The notes beneath the pieces were generated by a model that saw only the letters and a program-made list of their open reading frames with translations, was not told where the DNA came from and ran no database searches. Below are positions 37,280 through 50,024 of a stretch of DNA of 64,000 bases, piece after piece. The position numbers were made by a program, and so were the translations under genes. The stretch is from Neodiprion pinetum (lineage: Eukaryota > Arthropoda > Insecta > Hymenoptera > Diprionidae), in the NCBI RefSeq assembly GCF_021155775.2, contig NC_060232.1:9927257-9991256 (forward strand). Reading direction: 5' to 3'. Each line of letters opens with the position of its first letter. The stretch's first letter is position 1.

Positions 37280-39730
37280 TTTAGCCGGTTATCTTATCGC
37301 GTTTCTACATATCGATGTTATTCCTGTAACCCAATTATTCGCTACAGGTTTTTCAAAGCTTGTACTCGTTTGCGACGAGGCATACCTGAATTAATCGAAA
37401 AATAGGGCGAGAGAATTCAACCTGCGATTGAAAATTAGCACACATGTATTGTAAATGGGCAGAAAGCCGCTCGAACAGTATCGCCACCAATAGCCAGGTG
37501 GGAGTTAGCGCCCCCCTCTCTATACGCGGCGTTCTACATAAACGGACACGTACATTTATAACGTGTGTACTCATTGGATGTTCACGGCCAACGAGTCGCG
37601 GCGAGTCTTCGTCGCTGGCAAAGGTAATTGCTTTACCTACTTTATTAGGCCATACAATGACACGCGTACCGACGTCCGGATGAATTGCTCCCGCGTGAGC
37701 CGTCTGCATTATTCAAACCTACTAACATTAATTATGTACCGTGTCATAAATGCCGACTCCGCGAGGCGCTTTGCACGGATGCCTCCTTCGAAACATTGGT
37801 CAAATTTCGCGTCTTCACTTTTCGATCATTTATTCATTCACCTGACATGTATGTTCATGTATGTTCATCGTGACATCGTTGCAGACGTACGTATTGGTAT
37901 GTAATTTAGAGACTATGAAAATTTTACGCGAATCTAATCGCACTGTTATATTGCAGAAAACTCTGTCAATGTACGTAAGAGCCTGGAACACAACGGTTGT
38001 CTCACAATTGGACGCATGAAAAATATAATACACCGACTATGTGGTCATTTTGAAAATTTCTGTATATGGAAATGATGCTTTCTATAGTAAGAAAGTTTTG
38101 CTCGAGCCTCCGATAGATTTACTCGAGTGATTTCCGTCTTTCGTTTCACAATCAGTCTGCTGCAAATCTAGAAGCAGGGTCTTGTACATTTGAAACGAAG
38201 TGGTATTCACTCATAGATCGAGCGATAAGCAATTTCAAGGGATTCCAAGCCACTCGAAAGTTACTGCTTTCCAAAGTAGTTTACGATTTCAAGAAGTAAA
38301 TAAATGTACGATATTATGCGATTTCAATAGATTTTACGTGATTTTAATCGATCACGCATGATTTCAAATAATTTCACGCGATTTCACGGGATTATCCGTG
38401 ATTTCAAGCGACTTTACAGTGACTGTTTTCAAAAGTAGTTTGCGATTTCAACAAGCGAACACACCCTTGATTTCAAAGCAATCATATTACAAAGCAGCTT
38501 GATTTTTCTGCCACACCATCAGGAACGATTCATTTCTGTTGCAATTACCACCCGTAATAGACTACAATCTAAATCGTAACTTGAATGTTACAACCATTTT
38601 GGAAATTTTTCATTTCTGTAATCCGAACTCGTTCGTTAGTAATCGGTATAGATTTGCAAGTTTTGGGTTACAGGTTTCGAAATTTTCCGAAACCAGATGC
38701 CGACTGTCAAAAATAATTGGATTACTGTGCATCATTATGACTATGGCTATCACACAAAAGAAGGTGAATTTGGTTTCGTCTCTGTGCGCAGTTCGTTCGA
38801 CGTTCAGTGTTCAGTTACTAGTAATTGTAAGGATAATTGGTGGGCTAGTTCTCATTCTCAATGGTCGTGTCTGCCGCGATCCTTTCGCAATAATTCATCC
38901 CGTTTATGTCTATACTTGAGCTCGCCTGGCCGTGGTTGCGCAAAAATACATGCTTCTCTGGGCGCAGAGTCGACCGTTTGAGTTTCTAACCATTGTTGGT
39001 CTGGTAGGACGCTGCTATTTAAACTCCAAAACCCGATTGAAGAGAGATAAGATCGCTAGTTGTCCGTAACCGAGTGACGTCGTGATGAAATCCCTTTGTG
39101 ATATACCAACTCGATCAATTGGATGAAGCCCGCAATCACCGCCCCACGAGTTCCATGCATTACAATGAGCGCCCAAACTCGCACTGTGCGTTTCAACCTT
39201 AACCTTAGCCTCGATCTCAATTACCGTTATCCTGATTTTAAAGTTGAATAAAATCATTGCGGAAGCCTTTCGCTATCAGGCGTATCATGATATTCAGCAG
39301 CAAGAAAAGCAGACAGCCGAAGTCGAGCTTATTGTGCTGTTTTCTCTCAGTTCCTCAAACTCAATCAAATGAACGAAAATCGGAAAGGCCTATCTAACGC
39401 TGAGCTTTTACCCGTCTTGGTAGAAGTCTTCTTTACCATCTCTCTCTCTCTCTTCCTATGAAATATCATTCTCTCGTACGAAAATTCTGTTGGAGCTGTA
39501 ACGAAGGACTATTTAAGTAGTACAATTATATTGAGGGACTCAATTCTGAGAACGTATTGAAATCAGAATATATAAATTACAATAGTTCACATGGCCGATC
39601 ATGGGCAAACATATGACTAAAGCCTTGATAAAACTATGGAATTTGCTATTATCATGATTAAAAAAAAGCTTACTTATTATTCAGTAGTCTGTACATTGAT
39701 TAAAATTGTACCCTTCCGAAATATTATCAT
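37280..39730. other. Non-coding stretch
   Basis: No gene is supported. It holds a - strand CAG|GTATGC juxtaposed splice motif near 37383-37388, the degenerate GATTTCA-rich minisatellite at 38259-38475 and a (TC)n run near 39441-39455. Short open frames on both strands (37353-37904, 38539-38981) overlap one another and carry no motif. Confidence 0.55.
38259..38475. repeat. Degenerate GATTTCA-rich minisatellite with flanking 42-bp duplication
   Basis: Near copies of GATTTCA and GATTTTA recur about every 15-25 bases. The block is bracketed by two diverged copies of a 42-base unit (38259-38300 and 38418-38459), both containing an AAGTAGTTTRCGATTTCAA core. Confidence 0.65.
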
Positions 39731-39940
39731 GTCGAAGTTAGTAAAGTCATCGTAACGATTCATGCTGAGGAAAAACTATTATTTCTTGATTTTGGAACTT
39801 TTTGAAATTCCGCAAACCGTAATAAAACAAAACATCATCTGATCATATTTGGAAATCTTTGTTTCTTCAAAATCATTGTAAAAATAAAAAAATAGGCATG
39901 TTTCTCAATGTTTCGTTACGGTAACGCTACTAACTTCAAC
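39731..39940 (+). mobile_element. 210-bp TIR MITE, copy 1
   Basis: It begins GTCGAAGTTAGTAAAG and ends CGCTACTAACTTCAAC; the ends are inverted repeats of about 23 bases (GAAGTTAGTA...CGTAAC type). An internal AAACCGTAATAAAACAAAAC motif is shared with the copy at 45.2 kb. The flanks carry a GAAATATTA direct repeat a few bases outside the ends, possibly a target duplication. Confidence 0.6.
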
Positions 39941-39944
39941 CTCG

Positions 39945-42900
39945 TGAAATATTACTACTGAGCTTGAGCGTCCCCGCGTATTTCCATCTTGATATCTCTC
40001 AGGAATCGATTTTGCTACTTTTGGTCGTACCGATAAGAGTGTGAACTTGACAGAAGTTATTATTTTTGCGAAAGTTCATTTGACACCTAATAAGTTACGT
40101 TAGGGATGTATAATTGTGTATTGGAAATGAGATTATTTAGATGAAAAAAATATATTCGCATTGCTAATTGTTGTGTTAGTTCATATTGAATAAGTAGCCT
40201 GGTTACTATTGAAACAACATTTATTGACTGGTAGTGCGTTACATATAGATATCTCGTTTGCTCTAACTTTTCGTCATCTCGCAGACCGGTCACGCATAAA
40301 CGCCTTGAGGCGACGTTGCAAGACAATTTGAGAACCGCACACTAACCAAAAAACAATCCATTGCTACCATAGCAAGTATATTGTTTTTCTTAAAGGCTGT
40401 GAAAAATCGTCATATCCAAGGAAATTCACAAGTCATTTTAAAAGAAATTCCACCTCAGTTGAATCCATCTTTTCTTTTACTCTGGAATCCACAATTGATT
40501 TCGATCATCGCCTAAACCTTCTTCGTACCTTTCCGAAAGAATTTTCACACTACGTGTTTTTTTCAGTACAAAAAAAGTAATGCAGCAGATTCCACGCAAA
40601 GTTTGTTTATACAGGGCTGCTCTGTGTAACAATAAAACAACGCAGAGTCACCAAGGTTCGAGACATGCCCAGTTGGCTGCCTATAACCGGTTCATGCGAT
40701 TCTTGTCATACAAATTTCCACGTCGAAATGTCGTACTAATGCCATCGGTCAACGGTAGCAGCAACAGCAGCTAGAAGCCGGCAGCGTACGCTCTCTGGCC
40801 CTTTGATTTATCGGGACTTTTCAATCAGCTCTCTCTCCCCCTCCTCCCCCTCATTGATTTACGGCACGTAATTATAGCGCTGATCACTTACGAGCGGTAA
40901 TAACGAACCGCCATCCATACGTAGAGCACAAACCCAGGCGTTAATAATTAAATCCGATCGAGTCGTGCTACATACACAATACACGTGGTGTACTCCAGGA
41001 ATATCGAGGTGAGCGTCTACCTGGGAGGGGCGGCACGTTATTCGAGGACAAAACTGCCCCTTGGGCTATCGGCTGCGCCTTGCGTACTTCAAATAAACCT
41101 GCTCATGAGCGTGCATGTCTGTGTTCGCTCGTACAGCAACAACGACTGCAATTTTGATGTGACTACCGAGTCAGGAAGCCTGAAAAGAAAGTACCTAAGT
41201 ATACCTGCGGGGTATGGCAGTTGTACCGTTATATTTCTAGATTATTGGCGTACGAGCAAGGTAAACCTAGACGAAGGTGAATCCTCGTTCGCAAATTGAT
41301 CGTCAAGATGGCAACGATTCATTAAACCGTGCAAGTTTAATCAATTCACCGCTACTTTCACGCCTCCTGCGTGTATGCAGAGAAGAATGTTCGTTGAACG
41401 AACGATGAACGCGTTGACTCAGCTTGTTCAATACTGTGTGTTACCCTGAAAATGTAGTGGGATTAATATGTCGCGATAAAGTTCGTTGTACCAGTATTTC
41501 ATTAATGCCAATAACCTGACACTCGGCGTTTTTACTACTCTGGAAACACGTTTTTCCCCTTCGGGTACCTTAGCTTGAATCTTAAGAGCAGCTTATCAAA
41601 GTTCACGGATATCTTACCACCGGCGTAACTGAGACGGCTCCAAGGTGTTTTGCACGCTCAATCCGTACTCTCGAGTCACACTTTTGCGAGTTTGCGGGAG
41701 CAGCTGGCTGCGAGACAGGCACTACAGGGATACAGGTTCACTGAGAAGCAGTGGACGTGTATCTGGTCTCTCGTATATTATACTAAAGGTAGTAACTACG
41801 GTACTGGCGTACAACGATCTGCCGCCTACAACGACACGCGAATGGAATTTCAATCACGTGCCTCTGACTCTTGAAACTTTCTAATAGATCGAAGGTGGGT
41901 AAGGGGAGGTCTGTAGTAGATGCTTAACGAAAAATCTATCGCAAAGCCAACAACCAAGTTGAATTACCAGCCTGTCCACAGCGCTATCGGAAACGTTGAT
42001 TAAACGCAAGATACTCTTGATGATGATACACTCGCGGAAAAAATTAACACCCCCTCGCCCCGTTGTTGACCGAAATATGTTCAACTTTGAAACGCTGCGC
42101 GCTGTAACTTTGCGTAAGATTCAGATTAAAAAGCTGAGGCAAAAACGATTTTGAAGCTGAAAATTTTGGTTTCGAGCTCCATTTTTCAGATTCAGTTTAT
42201 ATTTTGCTCGATATTTAAGTCGCAATTCAAGAAAACTGTTGACTTCCACTAACGTGTACTCTTCAGAGGGTTGCTCTAATCAAGAACATATCCCTTAAAT
42301 GTGTTATCTAGCATAGCGGTGCTGGCATTGATTCGGTAACCGAGCAACGATTATCATCACGTAATTATATTGTATCGGGGAAAATTTGAGAATGCATGAA
42401 TGCAGCTTTCTAGATCACGCTACTTTATACAAATACACGCGATTTCGCAATGGATACACAGCTTGCGAACGCTAGTGGCGTTACTGAAAGTCATTGTTTC
42501 TTGCAACCTATGACCTGCCCGCGTTGCATGCTGCTTCCGCTTCAGTTGTTAGTCAAATGCTCGCTGAGAATTTATATTGCCAGCTTGCAACTCGTATCGT
42601 GTCCTTGAAACAGTCCATGAATGAACCAACTGTCCACCATGGGTTGAAAAGTGTATTTTATATGGAAATAACGTAATCATCACGACAGTGTCTTTCATAA
42701 TCCGTACCTACTTCATTTGATTTAATGAATTCGTGAGGCACTCCAATGTACACGTGTGGACATTAATTCAGAAACGGCTAATTTTTCAGCCTAATCTGCG
42801 TTACCAACGTAATCGACTCGGTCGAAAAACTAGTCGTCTCTGAATCAATGTTCACCATGTGTATATCATTTGTCCTTGAATAGTTTTCGTTTCGAGAGAA

Positions 42901-45240
42901 CAAGGGACGCCCTTGGATAAGTAAAATGATCTTGACAAAATTGTCGGTCGTGTAATAGTACCAACCAAAGATTACGTAATACTTTTGGTAAAATATGTAC
43001 AGGTTTCTTTGTATACAATAACTCCGGTACAGAAAATGAAAATACTACCATCCACGGTCTGACATAATTGTAGATTAGGCACGCTATGGGCATATATTAC
43101 ATAGTTCTGGACGCAAACTCCGTAGCGTCACAGAGCTCACTCGGGTCTCGACCTCTTCCGTAATTACTAGTGTAGCTAGAATATCAAAAACCTCAAGACC
43201 ACGACAACCGACGACAAATGTAACAAGTAATAATGCATAACGCACTCACAGGACGAGCTGTTACACAATTATAGAGAGACTGCCGCGATACTTCGGAGGT
43301 CTGTTGTTACATTTCTTTAATAACTTTTTGGTATTTTTTCCGTACTCTTAGTTCAGTCAAAAGACAAGCAGCACAGTCTTATCCGATCTCTCGATCTGGT
43401 TTGGAGACTAGAATCGGCTCGACGAATTCAAAAGACTTGAAACGAGTTGAAGTCAACTCATATGACTTCACGTTCTAATCTTACTTGACTGTATTTAGCT
43501 TCGTGAGAACTCAAGTTAATAGTGCAATACTAAAATTCGTGTTCTCAATGCCACTACAAATTCCTTTGTTCATGACGTTTGTTCAATGAAATTTTTTTCA
43601 TACAACGTAGCACGCGTTTTCATTGGATATAATCCAGTTCTCAGAACGTAACAGGTACCTAAGCGGTGAAAGGGAATGGCTCCATCTATTTTATTCACAT
43701 TCATATATTGTATACACGGAACACACTTTCTTACACTATCGTCTGAAACCTCGTATCGAGTTGGCACAAGTTTACAAACTGTTGAAGTCACCTGACATGA
43801 ACAGGTCTGTTTCGCAATGAAAAACGGAAGTGACCGAAAATCTGTGGGGCTTTAAGTTAGCTCGACTGTGACCTTAATTTTCATTTCTTATTGCGTAGCG
43901 AAACATCACGATGATCTTTCGTCGTCATTTTTGAAGCCACATAGTGTTCTACTACATACAGCAGATTATTTCCTAAACCGAACGAAACATACAGGGAATT
44001 ACTCTATACGCGGATGAAGTAAATGTTGTTCCGTTTCAATTACTGGGCTATCTTCAGCAAGAATCTTGCTGCATTATTCATGATTATTTAGTGACCCTAA
44101 AACTTGTTAATGCCTACTTACGTATTCAAACACCGCTCGGTGGTGTTAGTTGGACAAACCGAGAGTCGGCGCGTCGAGTTCTGAGCCCTCTATTCCTGGC
44201 AATGCACATTTACGCCTTACTCGTGTTCCTCGCCTCTTCTTACCACGCTCCATGTGCTTAGTTCAGGTGGTATTTACAAGTAACGTGTACACATACGCGT
44301 GATGTGTTGGTCGATTTTAATGGTCAATCTAGAAACCCTCGTATTTTCATAGTTTTCTCACCTTTTTTCACTCATTCTTAGCGCTTCGTGATTGTTTTTT
44401 TCAAGTTCCGAGCCTCGCTCACGCTTGGAAATTACGCTAACCCTAAGCGTTGTACGCTACCAAAGTTTATGACTATGAGATAACCGCGTTGATGTACTGA
44501 GATTTGCAGTCTAATACAGAACCGACAAGTTTCGCGTGAGAAACTTACCCTACATGCAGGCTTCAGCTCATTGTCGATCGACGTTCCTGATTACTCTTAA
44601 TTTTTATTCAGGCAGCACGAATGTTTTGGAAATCTAATCTGCTGTCTACATCACTGTAAACTAGTTCGATCTAGACGTATTTCGTGTGTAAAAAATAGGC
44701 TCCTGGATAACAGTATTTGATCGAAAACAGTCCAATCAATTAACCTTAAGAAACAAGTGCATTTGTGTATCTCCTACTACATACTTGATCAAATTTTTGT
44801 TATACTCAGATATATTGCCTTGAAAAAACGTTTTTCGTCAAACGTTTATCATTGAGGCACGCGTAGATTCTCGCGTTCTAAGTCATGACAACGATCCTTT
44901 TTTCCTCTGAAATGGTTTACAGTTCACAATCGCATCTTATAGGCGTATATCTATCGCATATATCCCTCACGTGATTGTGTCAAACGCCGTAAATTTTTGT
45001 TCTCGCATTAAAAAGTAATGGGACGTTACAGAGAAGCACGTGGAATGCCAGATGATGACGGATCCCGTTAAACGCTCGCCCATAACAATCAAGAGGAGAA
45101 ATTGAATACTTCCGTTTTGTTCGTGGAGCCTTTTTAAGCGTTTGTTTCTTGGCACAGAGTTGTGCGTTCGTATCATAATCGTGGAATATAGGAAGGAGGC
45201 TTGCGCATGTTCACACTGATGGACTCGAATCTATGGTGAA
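39945..45240. other. Non-coding stretch
   Basis: No gene is supported on either strand. A Tc1/mariner-like relic lies at 42029-42256. A CpG-richer patch near 40780-41300 includes a 104-codon frame without recognisable motifs. The remainder is ordinary AT-rich sequence. Confidence 0.55.
42029..42256. mobile_element. Tc1/mariner-like MITE relic (228 bp)
   Basis: After TA (42027-42028) the left end reads CACTCGCGGAAAAAATTAAC. Before TA (42257-42258) the right end reads GTTGACTTCCACTAACGTG, whose reverse complement CACGTTAGTGGAAGTCAAC aligns with the left end with gaps and mismatches. TA duplication and inverted ends of this kind fit Tc1/mariner-type insertions. There is no transposase frame. 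Confidence 0.45.
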
Positions 45241-45244
45241 CAAA

Positions 45245-45448
45245 GTTGAAGTTGGTAACGTTACTGTAACAATGCATGTTTAGGAAACATCGTTACTTGG
45301 CAACTTCAGGATTATCTGAAATTTAGTAAACCGTAATAAACAAAACATACTCAAAATTTTGAAAGCCAACTTCCTGAAAGTCGTTCTAAAATTTGACAAC
45401 AATGAACTTTTCTTTGACGGTTCGTTATGTTAACGTCACTAACTTCAC
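45245..45448 (+). mobile_element. TIR MITE, copy 2 (about 204 bp)
   Basis: Same family and orientation as 39731-39940. It starts GTTGAAGTTGGTAACG and ends TTAACGTCACTAACTTCAC, with the internal motif AAACCGTAATAAACAAAAC. The inverted ends are better preserved here near the start than in copy 1. Confidence 0.6.
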
Positions 45449-45449
45449 C

Positions 45450-47000
45450 CTCTTTCGCATCTGCGTTGAGCAGCTCGTGGATCTGTAAATTCTTCAGTCG
45501 GTGTGTCGTTGCGCGGATCCACGCTTTGAAGACTCCCAAGCTCCTTAAAAAGCTCCAGAGTCTTTCCTCCCTTTCACAAGCCTATCCATTCGGCCAACCA
45601 TCGCTTCACTCATCCCCTAGTTTTGCACACGTAGCTCGCAAAGTGACGGCAAGGCCGACTTGCCCGGGACTCTGTGTCTGACGTCTTCTCGTTCAATATT
45701 CCTGGAGAAGGGATCCAGTGCGTTGACCTATTGTGCGAGGCAGCTGCCAACCCAATTGACACAAATAGACGTAACCTATAATGAAACTCTAGATGGTACC
45801 GCGTGCTTTTGATGCCGTCAACAGTCTCGGTGGAAGTTTAGAGGTAGTTTAGCAACTCCGGTGAATACAGTGTTCCACTTTTATCACACCAAAGAAATTA
45901 CTGCCGGTGCAGTGTTCGCGTTCGCAGCATGAGAATATTCAGTCTGAGTTTACGATCATCCACCAGCTATTGTATTCTCACAGTTTTACTTAGTCATGGG
46001 CGATGCTGTTCACTGAAATCGTGATTAGTTTGATATCATGCACATGTCCAGGAACTCCTACTTTTAAAAGGAAAACTTTCACAGGATTCAGGGACACGAA
46101 ATTACTACTACCAATGCTTGGATCTGCACGGATCTGTTTCTTTATCGTCTGCCATCGACGATTGTGCTACGTATTACTGAAATCGCGTATTATGTATCCA
46201 TTGCTTTTGATATCAAAAGAGTACTTGATTATCAACCAGTACGAAGAAAAGTATTTTGCTTTCAAAGATATTTCATCTATACCTGGATTCCAAGTCCTGG
46301 CCTCGGCTATACCGATTACTTCAATTACTGTCCACTTTTATATTTTGCGCACCTATAATGCGACAAAAATTTCTTAGCTGAATGCGGAGATTTCCTTTGT
46401 AGAAGTTCTGAGTATCTCCTTTCCACGTTTTCCTGTTGCGTTCAGGCATTTCTTAGACGACCGCTTTTAAACTGCATTGAAAACTGTCTCGCTTTTCACG
46501 TCTCGCTTTGCGACGCTTTCGTCGTACCAGAAGATTGAAATCCTATTTCAGAATCGTTAGGGAATGGTAAAGACGCACTGTGTATTCGTATTCCATAATT
46601 TATAAAGTTCACGAAATACCTACTTCGAAACTTGACTAAAACGTCACGCACACTCTCGTCAAAAACACATACCTAATATTCTTTCAGGCATCTGTCGAAA
46701 GTTTAAGGACGATTTAAAAAAGACCACTGCAAAACCCTTTGCGCAGTTGTAATATTATTACATACGTACATGACTATTGCTACCGTTTTCTGATTCAATC
46801 TTTAGAGAGCCAGCCTGGCTCTTTTCGGAGTCAACAGATAACTCGGAAACTCCACCGGACGTGCTGACTATTTATATACACAAATAATACCTCTAAAAAA
46901 TATCGAATTTCAAGGGAAAAATGCCGGCCCTCTGAAGGTTAAAGGTTATTCTCGTACCTCGAAAGCCTTCGGGCTGTCAGCGCTGGGAAAAGCGCGAAGT
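45450..47000. other. Non-coding stretch
   Basis: No supported gene. A 124-codon + frame (46003-46377) is rich in hydrophobic residues but shows no recognisable family and no splice context. An acceptor-like TTCTTTCAG ends near 46688 without a paired donor. Confidence 0.5.
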
Positions 47001-47720
47001 TGACATTATGCTTTACTTGTTAGAACTTGTACGGGAGCATCTGCCATCGGAGGCTGCGGGTGGCGTCACGACAACAACAGCGAGCACAGTGCCGACGAGC
47101 GCAAAAAGTGGCGTGTCAACCGGATGTTTTATAGCCAGTAATCCTGCGACGGTATTGATCGAGCAAAAACTGGCTCATTGGTAGAAAAAACGAGGCTGCA
47201 ACCAGCTCGCGCGAGTCGAACGATTCTCAATTCCGACGTTGAAGACGAAGACAGAGTTTGGCTCGAATGGAGGACGGCACGTTTTCTTGGCGTTTCTTTA
47301 ATTACCCGCCGGGGCTGAACGAAGTTCGAAAAGTTTGGTCCAATACCCAAAACCCAAAACTTGACTTCGAATGCTTCGAGTCGTAGCTACATACTGCGTA
47401 GAAACCTCATCATAGTCCCGATTTCGTATATTCCACATAGCAATGGTTCTAAATACTTTCGAAATACTTTTACCCCATTCAGCGGTATCGGATATCTTCT
47501 ACAGTCAGAGGTGAAACTTCGGATTCACCAGAATTCTTTGGGGTCGTCGTCGACGGTTGGCCTTCTTGCTGCTCGCGACCGTAGCATGCGACACCGAGAC
47601 GGGGCGTCGAGGAGAAGACGAGGAGAAGACGATGAGAAGACGAGGAGACGAGAAGTTCAGAGGAGTGGAAACGGGGAAGAGGCGAGAAACTTCTCTGAAC
47701 TAAAGGTCTGAACTAAAGCC
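47000..47720. other. GC-richer patch with purine-rich tandem repeats
   Basis: Locally elevated GC. It contains an 11-bp unit CGAGGAGAAGA repeated almost four times (47608-47649) and a tandem 13-bp duplication around TCTGAACTAAAG (47694-47705 and 47707-47718). A 116-codon + frame spans the repeat, giving Arg/Glu-rich sequence, but nothing else marks it as a gene. Confidence 0.4.
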
Positions 47721-49334
47721 GAATAATTAGTAGAACCGAGGTGTTGCGGACATGTCTAACCAACTACGCGAGATGCTTTCAAATTTTCTCACTTTCAGGG
47801 CTGGTTGTAATGCTTCTTTTTTTACTTTTCAATTGATAATTCTTTTTTTTTTCATTTTACTTGTGCAACGTGCTCTGGAGCTTTAGGCACTCAAATCGTA
47901 TACTCTACAATTGGCATTTCAATTCACGTCGAATAGCTTTTCAATTTTCACATGTAACTGTAGTTGATTGTAACGGATCGACTGTTTTAGGTTACATATA
48001 CAAATTTTCTGACCGTGATTTAAAACATCCGAAGAAGACTTGCTCAGCTTACCTACAAGCTTACTATGTGGTTAACGTTTCGTACACGTGTTCGGAAAAA
48101 TCAATGAATCGATAATGAAATCAAACTCGACTATTATCATAAAAGATTTTGACAGAGATTAAAAATTTGCATGTCTTTCAATAGCATATGACTTTCCTGT
48201 ACCGGCGTCACTCTATCCAAACTCTCAAGTTTATCCAGAGTAGTTGGATTCCAATAAAAAGCTTCGTAACGCATGCCTATATTTTCTGAAAAAATGTATG
48301 AATCATTTTTCAACTGATGTAACTATTTTCGAGTCAAATTGTCGTTTTGTAACAGTATATTTAACTCGTTATATTCAACTGTTTGCAATTTTGCGCCGTG
48401 TTTTAATCTAAAAAATATCAAACTAACGATACGCATCGCTGGATGCGTGAACATGCTACGTTTGCGTTTGTGGGCTCGTAAAATGTAGCAACGTCGGTAG
48501 AAATTTATACAAGGGATAGCGGTACTGTGAGTGGATTGGTTTGCCACGATGGCGTTCATCAAAATTTGATGTCGATCCCTTATGTCATAAATGTCATCGA
48601 AATATTTCTGTTCCGACGTTAACAACGCTTGGCATCGCCGATAATATATATGTTGAGAATTCTCTTGGAACCCAAAACACATAACAATAATCAACGCCTT
48701 GGAACTTTTGCAACAATTTGGAACATACGTCTTTATAAAAATGTAAAGAACAAGCTCGCGTCCTTTCTGTACCGCTCTTTTTTTTTTTACCCTACACATA
48801 AGGTATCTTCATCATGATATTTTTTCACTACCCTGCCTCGATAAAGGATGACCTCGATTTATCAAATGGCGTGATTTTTAAGCCTTGACCAAAAGTTCAG
48901 AGCTTAGAAGCGACGCCCAAGTTGACACGGCATTATCCCTGATATGTTCGGACATGTGTAGAAGCGAATGTGAGCCAAGCTTCAAGTGTGGGTAGGTCGA
49001 TACGCGGTACGTACGTCGAAGTCAAATCCTATCAGTAGTTGCGTCATAAAATGTCGAAAGGCAATCAATAAATAGGGCGGAGACCGGTCCTTGTTGCGAG
49101 TATTCAAATGAGAAGTAAAATATGTACATATCTATGCTGTACCTTGTGCCATATGCACTTGGCGCAAACGGGTTGAAGTTGAAATGCACGCTCGTCGTTC
49201 GTCGTTCCTGGCGAATACCTCTACCTGTAACTTGTTTCACCACCCATAAGAATCGTGCCGCGCACCAGCCGCTGTATCGAAGTAATTCATTCTCTGATGT
49301 CCTACTTATTACCTAAGTTTTTTCTCTTGGTTTT

Positions 49335-49370
49335 TGTTCCATTTATTTATTTATTTCTTCAGGTACGTAG
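49335..49370 (+). promoter_or_regulatory. Juxtaposed 3'/5' splice site (recursive type)
   Basis: A long pyrimidine-rich tract ending TTATTTCTTCAG runs directly into GTACGT with the junction at 49362/49363. A further donor-like CTCG|GTAAAT follows 57 bases on (49419/49420). Same strand and design as the sites at 29633 and 63773. Confidence 0.35.
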
Positions 49371-49692
49371 GTAATCAAATAGACGGCAAACGAGAAGATA
49401 ATCTCATCATACCCTCTCGGTAAATGATGCCTCGAATGTTGGAAAAAGCAACGTTATTGAAAACGTCACGCAATGTCGTGTGAACAACTCTGTACGTTAA
49501 TTGTAACATTTTCAAATTAGTACTTCTACAATGTTATCTGGAAAGCGAGACTCGAGTATATGCAAGTCAGGAATCAATCATCCCAATGATTATTTTATAG
49601 TATCATTAAAATTTACGGGGGCTGAACTGCATTCGTATTCTGTTTACGAATAATATATTTTACAATTCAATAGTGCAACTTTTAACAATTTC

Positions 49693-49903
49693 GAAGTTAA
49701 TTATGTTAGCGTAATGGAAGATAATTTAAAGGTGAGTTTGGAAAGCAAGAAAATATTAGTAATATCATAGTAGTTGTAATAAAGTTCAAATTTTAAAAAT
49801 AGTACGATTTTGTGCATTTTAACGGTTTACTGAATTTCAGTAAATCTGAAAGTTATGAAAAAACGATTGTTTCTAGAAACACATTGTCGAAGTTGTCAGC
49901 TTC
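49693..49903 (-). mobile_element. TIR MITE, copy 3 (211 bp, inverted)
   Basis: In reverse complement this segment follows copy 2 through the terminal GAAGTT, the GTTTCTAGAAAC/GTTTCCTAAACA region and the CTGAAATT-CAGTAAACCGT core. It is more diverged than the other two and nearly the same length as copy 1 (210 bp). Confidence 0.5.
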
Positions 49904-49994
49904 ATAAAATTCAAAAAGTAGCATGATATTTTCCTCTTCCTTCCATACTACCTTCATTTAATTTACTTATGTCATCGCCTGAAATATGTTCCAA

Positions 49995-50024
49995 ATATAT
50001 ATATATATATATATTTATATATAA
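49995..50024. repeat. (AT)n microsatellite
   Basis: An alternating AT run broken once by a TTT in the middle of its second half. Confidence 0.9.

Noticed and set aside
48323..48799. 158-codon minus-strand frame
   Set aside because: AT-rich composition, no motif and a frame length reachable by chance in this window; not called.
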